A stretch of 8,517 bases of DNA. Source: Candidatus Calditenuaceae archaeon JGI OTU-1. Lineage in GTDB: Archaea; Thermoproteota; Nitrososphaeria_A; Caldarchaeales; Calditenuaceae. The notes under the pieces were generated by a model. That model was given only the letters and a program-made list of their open reading frames with translations. It did no database searches and had not been told where the DNA came from. The stretch is taken from the NCBI GenBank assembly GCA_000494145.1, contig AWOE01000004.1:17994-26510 (forward strand), written 5' to 3'. Positions 1 through 4,785 of this stretch are shown here, one piece after another. The position numbers were made by a program, and so were the translations under genes. How positions within the stretch are numbered: the first letter of the stretch is position 1; each line of letters opens with the position of its first letter.

Positions 1-491
1 GAGGTGGCCACGTTGTTCCCGTCACCGACGAAGGCGACCTTCACCCCTTCGAACTTGCCCTTCAGCTCGTAGACCGTCATGAGGTCGGCGAGGGCCTGGC
101 ACGGGTGGTGCCTGTCGGAGAGCGCGTTTATGACGGGGACCCTCGAGTTCTCGGCGAGCTCGAGGAGGTCTGTGTGCCTCCTCACCCTGCAGACCAGGCC
201 GTCGACGTATCTGGAAAGGACGCGGCCGACGTCGTAGACCGGTTCGCCGCGGGCCAGCTGGAGGTCGTTCGAGGAGAGGTAGTCGAAGGTGCCTCCGAGC
301 CTTGAGATGGCCGAGGTGAAGGAGACCCGGGTCCTGGTGGAGGGCTTCTCGAAGAGGAGCGCGATGAACCTGTCCTTGAGGGAGCTTGAGGGGTAGCCGG
401 AGCGCTTAAACTCGACCGCGGTCCTGATGACCTCCAAGAACTCCTCCCTTCTCAGGTCGTAAACCTCGAGGAAGTGCCTGACGCCCGGCAA
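1..491 (-). CDS. argF: Ornithine carbamoyltransferase, N-terminal part (partial)
   Basis: Transfers the carbamoyl group of carbamoyl phosphate to ornithine, giving citrulline in the cytosolic arginine pathway. The gene runs off the left edge; 163 residues are visible, essentially the carbamoyl-phosphate-binding half. The motif STRTR (residues 51-55, after FEKP) is the carbamoyl-phosphate loop, and HPCQ (129-132) is the ornithine-enzyme version of a motif that reads HPTQ in aspartate carbamoyltransferase. GDGNNVAT follows at 156-163, also typical of the ornithine enzyme. No ATG lies in frame before an upstream stop at 552-554, so I chose TTG at 491, with GAGG eight bases upstream; the protein then begins LPGVRHFLEVYDL, close to the usual family start. 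The C-terminal ornithine-binding part is outside the window. No other arginine gene is visible, so an anabolic role is assumed rather than a catabolic (arcB) one. Confidence 0.93.
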   Translation of the reverse strand, partial: MPGVRHFLEVYDLRREEFLEVIRTAVEFKRSGYPSSSLKDRFIALLFEKPSTRTRVSFTSAISRLGGTFDYLSSNDLQLARGEPVYDVGRVLSRYVDGLVCRVRRHTDLLELAENSRVPVINALSDRHHPCQALADLMTVYELKGKFEGVKVAFVGDGNNVAT

Positions 492-579
492 CTCTCGGTC
501 CTCAGCTCCCCAGCGATGTAATGTATCTGATGCCGGTCGCTCGGTCCACGTTCAGCTTCGGGCAGGCGTGGGTCTCTCG

Positions 580-588
580 GCTTATCTC
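580..588 (+). promoter_or_regulatory. Possible weak TATA box for the RHH gene
   Basis: The stretch gcttatctc lies roughly 24 to 32 bases before the ATG at 612, the right distance for an archaeal TATA box serving a nearly leaderless transcript. The match is weak and no clear purine-rich BRE is seen. The intergenic space between the divergent argF and RHH genes (492-611) holds nothing else I recognise. Confidence 0.22.
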
Positions 589-611
589 CAGGCGCTCGTG
601 ACCACCGCAGG

Positions 612-782
612 ATGAGCGGCAGGCTCCGTGCCCTTACGGTCAGGCTCCCTGAGCCCTACCTCGAGTCGCTGGAGGAGCTGGTGAGGTCAGGGCTCTACGT
701 AAGCGTCTCAGAGGCGATACGGATGGCGGTGCGCGACATGATCGCCCGAGAGGGCCATCTGGGGAGGTGCAGGGAGAGGTGA
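612..782 (+). CDS. Small ribbon-helix-helix (CopG/Arc-type) DNA-binding protein
   Basis: A 56-residue protein with the classic RHH layout: a short beta strand (RALTVRLPEP, residues 6-15), a first helix (YLESLEELVRSG, 16-27), and a second helix opened by the S-x-S-E-A-I-R turn (31-37) running to about residue 46. RHH proteins dimerise, lay the strand into the major groove and usually repress nearby promoters, often their own. The start is ATG at 612. The stop overlaps the GTG of the next gene, so the two are probably translated together. It is too short to carry a ligand domain, which argues against NikR. It probably regulates this island, or is an antitoxin without a visible toxin; the first is favoured because the next gene does not look like a toxin. 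Confidence 0.85.
   Translation: MSGRLRALTVRLPEPYLESLEELVRSGLYVSVSEAIRMAVRDMIAREGHLGRCRER
763..769 (+). promoter_or_regulatory. Ribosome binding site deciding the 779 start
   Basis: GGAGGTG lies nine bases before the GTG at 779, inside the end of the RHH gene. It supports GTG 779 over the longer GTG 767 frame, whose start codon is itself part of this motif, and over ATG 794. Confidence 0.5.
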
Positions 783-1210
783 CGTCGCCCCTGATGGTGG
801 AGGAGGTGGAGGGGGCGCTGAACGGTGTGCTCGAGAGGCTTAGGGAGGAGGGTTTGATCGCTGCCGTCCTCAGGTCGGGCAACGCACCCGTCTTCCCGAG
901 GGCCTACGTGATGCTGAGGAACGTGGAGATCTCCGCGAGGTCAATAGGAGGATCCTCGACGCGGTCGAGCCAGGAGTACGAGCTGGTCTTCGAGGGCCTC
1001 GGCGCCGATCCGCTGGAGCAGTACAACAGGGTGCTGAGGGCGGCCCTCAGGGCCTACGAGCTGATCAGGGAGGACCCCACGCTGGGGGTGTCCGGTGCCG
1101 ACGTCCTCGCCTTTCCCGTCGAGCTGCGGCGTACCGACTACGTGGATCAGGGTAGGAGGGCCGTGGTCCTCTCGATGACGGTGCGCGTCTCCGTGGAGTC
1201 GACTCGCTGA
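779..1210 (+). CDS. Tail-terminator-like (neck) protein, putative
   Basis: A 143-residue soluble protein without cysteine or membrane segments. An N-terminal helix (residues 7-33) is followed by a strand APVFPRAYVML (36-46), an ELVFEGL strand (68-74), a long helix (77-98) starting DPLEQYNRVL, then DPTLG and a closing pair of strands (ADVLAFPVELRRTDY and RRAVVLSMTVRVSVE). This order, with a final strand after a polar loop, resembles small phage tail terminator or tail completion proteins, which cap the tail tube and meet the head connector. The resemblance is to overall layout; I see no diagnostic motif. GTG 779 overlaps the TGA of the RHH gene (GTGA). GTG 767 (147 residues) and ATG 794 (138 residues) are the alternatives. 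Its 3' end overlaps the opposite-strand membrane protein gene by 146 bases. Confidence 0.6.
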   Translation: MTSPLMVEEVEGALNGVLERLREEGLIAAVLRSGNAPVFPRAYVMLRNVEISARSIGGSSTRSSQEYELVFEGLGADPLEQYNRVLRAALRAYELIREDPTLGVSGADVLAFPVELRRTDYVDQGRRAVVLSMTVRVSVESTR

Positions 1211-1643
1211 GCCTTTTCTTGAGCATCCACCTGAGGGCTGTCGAGAGGCCGAGCAGGGAGAGCCCGAGGGGCAGCAGAAGCGGCGCGGCTATCCGGAATT
1301 CCCTTCTCGAGTATGTCAGCAGCACTATCCCCAACCCGTAAGCGATCCCTGCCGCCGCTACGACCTTTCGCACCATTAAGCCCCTCTCCGAGTAGGCCGC
1401 ATACGCAGCACCTGCCACGAGGACCGCCGCCGCGCCGAAGGCCACGAGGGCCTCCGGGGTTCTGAACCTGACCGTGACCCTGTGCTCACCCGGTTCGGCG
1501 GGAACCCTTCCCAGCCCTGGGACTTCGACGTACCTCGACGGAGGCGAGGTGATCAGAACGACGTCCGGTGCGGTGAGGGCGAAGGCTGCCATCAAAGCTG
1601 TCACCGCGAGGATCGACAGCGTCAGGAGAGCGACGCCCCTCAT
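1065..1643 (-). CDS. Multi-pass membrane protein of the island, unknown function
   Basis: A 192-residue protein that I cannot assign to a family. A hydrophobic N-terminal segment (residues 4-24) could be a signal anchor. A polar stretch of about 40 residues (25-65, rich in strand-like RYVEVPGLGRVP and EHRVTVRF) probably faces outside. Three further membrane segments follow at about 66-84, 92-110 and 117-140, ending in the positive stop-transfer WMLKKR. Residues 146-192 are a very basic, Arg/Pro-rich tail encoded exactly where the gene runs antisense to the 779-1210 gene. That tail looks like an out-of-frame shadow and may exist only because an earlier stop was lost. ATG 1643 overlaps the stop of the preceding gene (ATGA), with GGTGA three bases upstream. 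It is last of five coupled genes. Confidence 0.7.
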   Translation of the reverse strand: MRGVALLTLSILAVTALMAAFALTAPDVVLITSPPSRYVEVPGLGRVPAEPGEHRVTVRFRTPEALVAFGAAAVLVAGAAYAAYSERGLMVRKVVAAAGIAYGLGIVLLTYSRREFRIAAPLLLPLGLSLLGLSTALRWMLKKRLSESTPRRRAPSSRGPRPSYPDPRSRYAAARRERRGRRHRTPPAWGPP

Positions 1644-1924
1644 CGCTCACCACCTGAGCTCCGCAGGGCTGCCCTCAGCAGGTCCCTCGTCAGCGTCGTA
1701 GCGCCTCCCACCAGCAGCAGGTCCTCTATCCCGAGGTCCCTGAGGTCGAGGCCCATGCCTCCGGCCATCGCTCCTATCAGCGTGCCGAGCAGGACCGATT
1801 CGAGGAACTTCGTCGGAGAGAACCCCTCCCTCCTCCTCGACTTCAGGTATCCGGCACCCGCGAAGACGGAAGCGTAGAGCGCTCCGTATAGGGACGACGT
1901 CAGCTCCAAAGAGACCGTCACCAT
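1640..1924 (-). CDS. Small membrane protein, holin-like in layout
   Basis: A 94-residue protein with about three hydrophobic segments: 12-28 (SLYGALYASVFAGAGYL), 43-60 (SVLLGTLIGAMAGGM and onward) and 66-78 (IEDLLLVGGATTL). A charged loop KSRRREGFSPTKF separates the first two, and the end is basic. A short Gly/Ala-rich multi-pass protein beginning with a GALYA helix and a GYLKS...FxPxKF loop is a layout I associate with small membrane proteins of archaeal viruses and proviruses, but that is a recollection of general appearance, not a family match. Holin-like membrane permeabilisation is one possibility. ATG 1924 has GGTG five bases upstream; GTG 1921, overlapping the previous stop, is an alternative. 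Its TGA overlaps the next ATG. Confidence 0.72.
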   Translation of the reverse strand: MVTVSLELTSSLYGALYASVFAGAGYLKSRRREGFSPTKFLESVLLGTLIGAMAGGMGLDLRDLGIEDLLLVGGATTLTRDLLRAALRSSGGER

Positions 1925-2121
1925 CTCCTCCACCTCGGCTTGGTCCGTGGGGTGGTCCTGACGCGGTTGCCGCAGCACGGGCAGACGAGCGCCCCTTCCC
2001 TCTCCTCGCAGTGCCTCCTCTGGATGGCGATCGAGCACGCCGTGCACCAGCAGTAACCCAGCGCGTACCTCGCCCTCCTCGAGGACCCCTCTATTCCCTC
2101 GCAGAGGCTCCTGCACCTCAT
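1918..2121 (-). CDS. Small zinc-ribbon protein
   Basis: A 67-residue basic protein. C26-T-A-C29 and C47-P-C-C50-G form a standard CxxC...CxxC zinc ribbon with a 17-residue spacer, flanked by extra potential ligands C3, C7, C24, H37, C38 and C49, so a second metal site is possible. The C-terminus is Arg/Lys/Trp-rich and could touch nucleic acid. It starts with ATG at 2121, overlapping the stop of the gene before it (ATGA), and ends overlapping the start of the next. Zinc ribbons this small usually act in protein or nucleic-acid contacts, as adaptors or transcription cofactors; nothing here fixes a function. It is the only clearly non-membrane member of the last four genes of this operon. Confidence 0.72.
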   Translation of the reverse strand: MRCRSLCEGIEGSSRRARYALGYCWCTACSIAIQRRHCEEREGALVCPCCGNRVRTTPRTKPRWRRW

Positions 2122-2342
2122 CCCCTCAGGGACCTCCTCGCCCTCCTGACCATCTCGCCCAGCGAGAGGCCGCCCCCGAAGGTGCCGACGAGCGTCGCCT
2201 CCAACGTCCTCCCGACCGTCAGCAGAGCCACGAAGGCCGCTGCCAAGACCAGCGCCAGAACACCGAGCCAGTCCTCCACCTCGACCCTGACCGTGAGGGC
2301 CCTTCCGCTCCTCCTGACCGTCAGCTTCCTCTCCCGCCTCAA
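2118..2342 (-). CDS. Small single-pass membrane protein
   Basis: A 74-residue protein. A very basic N-terminus (MRRERKLTVRRSGR) leads into strand-like LTVRVEVED, then one strong membrane segment at about residues 24-46 (WLGVLALVLAAAFVALLTVG). A Gly-rich amphipathic part (47-62) and a basic end (RRARRSLRG) follow. Positive charge at both ends leaves the topology open. The start is TTG 2342, overlapping the stop of the connector-like gene (TTGA), with GGTGA six bases upstream at 2349-2353. No family recognised. Its position directly after a connector-like gene and before a zinc ribbon places it in the island's coupled operon. Confidence 0.7.
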   Translation of the reverse strand: MRRERKLTVRRSGRALTVRVEVEDWLGVLALVLAAAFVALLTVGRTLEATLVGTFGGGLSLGEMVRRARRSLRG

Positions 2343-2671
2343 TCCGTCTCACCCGTCAGCTCCACCCCGCCCCTGTTCCTGAGCTCCTCCGAGAAGGCCC
2401 TCAGCTCCTCCCTGACGAGCCGCATGTAGTTCGCCGCGTCCTCCCTCCTCGGCGACCTCCAGGCGATGAAGAGGAGCGATGCGATCGCCGACGAGAGCTT
2501 CCTCACCCTTCCCGGGGGCTCCTCGAGCGGCGTCCTGAAACCGTTGGCCTCGAGGATCGCGTCTATCAGCGCGTCTGCCTCCTCGATGAAGGATGCTATC
2601 ATCCTGTCGTGGGACGAGTCGTTCACATCGATCCCGACCCTGATCTTCACCTCCTCCACAGACCCGTACAT
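2339..2671 (-). CDS. Head-tail connector-like protein (gp6/gp36 layout), putative
   Basis: A 110-residue, largely helical protein. It begins MYGSVEEVKIRVG, then has a helix FIEEADALIDAILEANGF (residues 28-45), a Pro-rich turn TPLEEPP, a helix RKLSSAIASLLFIAWRSP (57-74), and a last helix (78-100) of charged residues. Small head-tail adaptors of tailed phages (HK97 gp6-like, Mu gp36/DUF1320-like) share this plan: a 'Y-x-x-x-E-E-L' start, an E-A-s-x-x-I-D helix, a proline turn, then a helix with x-A-x-x-L-l. I infer the role from this and from the terminase nearby; sequence identity would be low. ATG 2671 lies just downstream of an AT-rich promoter. It is the first gene of five overlapping genes. 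Confidence 0.7.
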   Translation of the reverse strand: MYGSVEEVKIRVGIDVNDSSHDRMIASFIEEADALIDAILEANGFRTPLEEPPGRVRKLSSAIASLLFIAWRSPRREDAANYMRLVREELRAFSEELRNRGGVELTGETD

Positions 2672-2698
2672 CGCTATACGATCTGCAACGGCTCCCGT

Positions 2699-2756
2699 AT
2701 TGCTGCTCGGATTAAAAACAGAATTGCTGCAAAACGCCAAACTACAAGTCCAGCAA
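2699..2756. repeat. TTGCTG repeats around the divergent promoter (possible operator)
   Basis: ATTGCTGC occurs at 2699-2706 and again at 2723-2730, 24 bases apart and either side of the TATA-like box. An inverted core, CAGCAA, is at 2751-2756. Short repeated half-sites of this kind suit RHH repressors, and the island encodes two. The words are short, so chance is possible. Confidence 0.35.
2711..2719 (-). promoter_or_regulatory. TATA box of the five-gene minus-strand operon
   Basis: Read on the minus strand this is GTTTTTAAT, about 39 bases before the ATG at 2671, in the only AT-rich patch of the neighbourhood. Transcription would then start some 15 bases before the gene. Copies of ATTGCTGC flank it on both sides. 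Confidence 0.5.
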
Positions 2757-2770
2757 GAACAGCTATCCTG

Positions 2771-2778
2771 TAATTCTA
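2771..2778 (+). promoter_or_regulatory. Possible TATA box of the terminase operon
   Basis: TAATTCTA ends 22 bases before the ATG at 2801, the spacing expected for a leaderless archaeal transcript. No good Shine-Dalgarno precedes that ATG, which agrees with leaderless initiation. The box itself is only a moderate match. Confidence 0.35.
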
Positions 2779-2800
2779 TCGAGGGCAGTGATTCGAGACG

Positions 2801-3151
2801 ATGCGCAAAGGGGTCAGGCAGGTTCTGAGGTCGCTGAAGGAAGGTGAGCTGATAGTGGTGAGATGGTACGACGCCTGCACCTGGAGGGACGTCCCGAACA
2901 GCATGAGGAACCCGAAGAAGGTGGACAGCCCGATCGTCTCGGTGGGCGCCTACGGTGGGCTGGTCAAAGGGGAGAGGCTGACCTACCTGAGGCTCGTGGT
3001 GGAGAGGAAGCCCGACAGCAGCGACATCACGTACATCCCCCTTTCGCTGATCGACTCCGTCGAGAGGGGCGTGATGAACTTCCCGAAGAAGGAGGTGAGG
3101 AACTACGCCCAGGTCCAGAGGTGGTTCGGTGGTGAGGAAGGCGTGGTCTGA
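2801..3151 (+). CDS. Small beta-rich viral-type protein, unknown function
   Basis: A 116-residue protein, first gene of the terminase operon. After a basic amphipathic start, residues 14-29 read EGELIVVRWYDACTWR. The opening 'strand plus W-x-D-A' resembles short beta-barrel proteins found again and again in genomes of archaeal and bacterial tailed viruses, whose role is generally unknown. Further strands are PIVSVGAYGGLV (44-55), LTYLRLVVER (60-69) and ITYIPLSLIDSVE (76-88), where a last 'I-P-x-x-x-I-x-x-V' is common in those proteins. The C-terminus is polar, with two aromatic patches. One cysteine (C26), no membrane segment. The end overlaps the following gene by 23 bases. Family membership is my impression only. 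Confidence 0.75.
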   Translation: MRKGVRQVLRSLKEGELIVVRWYDACTWRDVPNSMRNPKKVDSPIVSVGAYGGLVKGERLTYLRLVVERKPDSSDITYIPLSLIDSVERGVMNFPKKEVRNYAQVQRWFGGEEGVV

Positions 3152-3467
3152 GGGCCCGGCCGGGATCAGGGAGCTCGAGAGGAGGATCGTCCGCATAGGC
3201 GACGGCATCCGGAGGCTCCAGCGGAAGTCCGAGAGGGGGTCGGCGGCCGAGTGGGACCGGCTCGAGGAGGAGGTCTGGAAGGTCGTCAGGGACGCCCACC
3301 AGCAGTCCGCAGAGGCGAGGCGGCGAGGGGACCAGAGGGCCTCCCAGGTCTACCTCGGGATAGCCCTGAAGGGGCTCGACCTCCTGAGCAGGATAAGGCG
3401 CGAGCGGGAAGTGGCCGAGCTCAGGGCCCTGGCAGAGGAGCTGGCGAGAGGTGAGGAGGGGAGGTGA
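3129..3467 (+). CDS. Candidate terminase small subunit
   Basis: A 112-residue, nearly all-helical, highly charged protein just ahead of the large terminase, where tailed viruses usually place the small subunit that recognises DNA and regulates packaging. Helices cover about residues 11-34, 40-65 and 70-108. The segment ARRRGDQRASQVYLGIALKG followed by LDLLSRI and a Glu/Arg-rich coil resembles the oligomerisation region of several small terminases. An N-terminal helix-turn-helix, the usual DNA-binding part, is not evident, so this could be another coiled-coil protein. GTG 3129 has GAGGTGG at 3118-3124 just upstream and overlaps the preceding gene; a second GTG follows directly at 3132. The stop TGA lies inside the ribosome binding site of the terminase gene. 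Confidence 0.65.
   Translation: MVRKAWSEGPAGIRELERRIVRIGDGIRRLQRKSERGSAAEWDRLEEEVWKVVRDAHQQSAEARRRGDQRASQVYLGIALKGLDLLSRIRREREVAELRALAEELARGEEGR
3461..3467 (+). promoter_or_regulatory. Ribosome binding site of the large terminase gene
   Basis: GAGGTGA is a near-perfect archaeal Shine-Dalgarno, seven bases before ATG 3475 and four before ATG 3472. It rules against the longer reading from GTG 3451. It also contains the stop codon of the upstream gene, which couples the two. Confidence 0.7.
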
Positions 3468-3474
3468 TGGGATG

Positions 3475-4785
3475 ATGGGGTACGTCGGCAAGGCAGCGCT
3501 CTACCGGAGGATCCTCGAGCTCAAGCGCCAGAGGGAGGCAGCTGCTACGAGGATCCCCGGCGATGCCGTCGAGTTCGCGCTCTCCGTGCTGAACTGGAGG
3601 CCCTTCCCCTACCAGGAGGAGCTGTTGGCCGACGAGAGCAAGAGGATCTGCGTCTGTGCGGGCCGCCAGACGGGTAAGTCGACGACCATCGCCGTCAAGG
3701 CCCTTCACTTCGCCCTCTCGAGGCCCAACGCGAGGGTGCTCCTGGTGGCGCCGACGCTGAGGCAGAGCCTGAACCTCCTCGAGAAGGTCTCGGAGTTCGT
3801 CAGGGGCTCACCGGCCTGCGCGAGGCTCGTCAAGAGGAGGACCAAGACCGAGGTTTCCTTCAGGAACGGCAGCAGGATCGTCGCCCTCCCTTCCGGGACG
3901 CTCGGGAACACGATAAGGGGCCTGACGGCCGACCTGGTGATCGTCGACGAGGCAGCCTTCGTCCCTGAGAGGGTGATAACCGATGTGCTGATGCCGCAGA
4001 TAGCGACGACCGACGGCAGCTTCTGGATGGTCAGCACGCCTTGGGACAAGAACCACGTCTTCTACAGGTGCTTCACCGATCAGAGCTGGAGCGTGAGGAG
4101 GTGGCCCACGACCTACTGCCCCTTGGTCAGGCCCTCCTTCGTCGAGGAGCAGAGGAGGCTGATGGGCGAGGAGGCCTTCAGGCGTGAGATGCTTGCCGAG
4201 TTCGTGGACGACTCGGACAGCTTCTTCCCCTCCGACCTCATCAGGTCCTGCATCGAGGACTACCAACCACGCGAGCTATCGGGCGGCAGGCTCTACGCGG
4301 GCTTCGACTGGGGAGGGAGGGCCGATCCGAACGCGGTGGCGGTCGTCGAGTCGTCGGCCGGTTACCTGAGGCTGGTCCACACCGAGGCATGGATGAGCGA
4401 GAGCTACACCTACTCGGTCGCCAGGGTCGTCGGTCTTTACAAGCAGATGGGCTTCGACCTGGCGCTCGAGGAGATCGGTGCTGGCATACCCATCAAGGAG
4501 CAGCTGGAGTCGCACGGGATCAGGGTGATCGGCGTCGGGCCTGACGAGGTTGAGAAGGCGATGCTGGCGCTGAAGGTGATGCTCGAGGGAGGAAGGATCA
4601 GGATGTACCTGGACGAGGCCCTGATCTCTTCCCTCCAGTCCGTGAAGTTCGAGAGGACGAGGAGGGGTCGCCTGGTCTTCCGTCACCCTCAGGGAACCCG
4701 TGACGATCTGGCGAGGGCCCTCGCCTTGGCGTGCTACGCCTCGACCGTCGACTCGTCGGGGACCTACGCCGTGGCCCTCGGGTGA
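3475..4785 (+). CDS. Terminase large subunit (packaging ATPase plus nuclease)
   Basis: A 436-residue large terminase, the motor that pumps viral DNA into preformed heads and cuts it to length. The N-terminal ATPase has an adenine-side FPYQEEL (residues 44-50), Walker A GRQTGKST (63-70), Walker B LVIVDEA with catalytic Glu (154-160) and the coupling motif MVSTPW (185-190). The C-terminal RNase H-like nuclease starts at GFDWG (D278), continues with LEEIGAG (E332/E333, where many relatives have Asp) and ends with RDDLARALALA (D410/D411), so all three acidic clusters are present. Length and domain order match complete HK97-type terminases, and no frameshift or internal stop is seen, so it has stayed under selection or arrived recently. 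ATG 3472 is an equally possible start. The stop overlaps the GTG of the ABC-ATPase gene. Confidence 0.93.
   Translation: MGYVGKAALYRRILELKRQREAAATRIPGDAVEFALSVLNWRPFPYQEELLADESKRICVCAGRQTGKSTTIAVKALHFALSRPNARVLLVAPTLRQSLNLLEKVSEFVRGSPACARLVKRRTKTEVSFRNGSRIVALPSGTLGNTIRGLTADLVIVDEAAFVPERVITDVLMPQIATTDGSFWMVSTPWDKNHVFYRCFTDQSWSVRRWPTTYCPLVRPSFVEEQRRLMGEEAFRREMLAEFVDDSDSFFPSDLIRSCIEDYQPRELSGGRLYAGFDWGGRADPNAVAVVESSAGYLRLVHTEAWMSESYTYSVARVVGLYKQMGFDLALEEIGAGIPIKEQLESHGIRVIGVGPDEVEKAMLALKVMLEGGRIRMYLDEALISSLQSVKFERTRRGRLVFRHPQGTRDDLARALALACYASTVDSSGTYAVALG

Noticed and set aside
612..1210. RHH gene plus next gene as a toxin-antitoxin pair
   Set aside because: The overlap fits, but the second protein has a strand/helix order unlike RelE, PIN or Fic toxins and resembles a tail protein more.
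1474..1877. Two plus-strand open frames antisense to the membrane protein genes
   Set aside because: Their composition is disordered, and the opposite strand gives coherent membrane helices with coupled starts and stops.
2672..3208. Upstream extension of the connector-like gene to an ATG at 3208
   Set aside because: The extra 179 residues would run through the AT-rich promoter and antisense to the 2801 gene, with shadow-like composition. The ATG at 2671 suits the TATA-like box and protein layout.
3808..4266. Long open frame antisense to the terminase gene
   Set aside because: It lies wholly opposite conserved terminase motifs, has His/Pro/Gly-rich shadow composition and no ribosome site. 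GC-rich DNA with biased third positions produces such frames.
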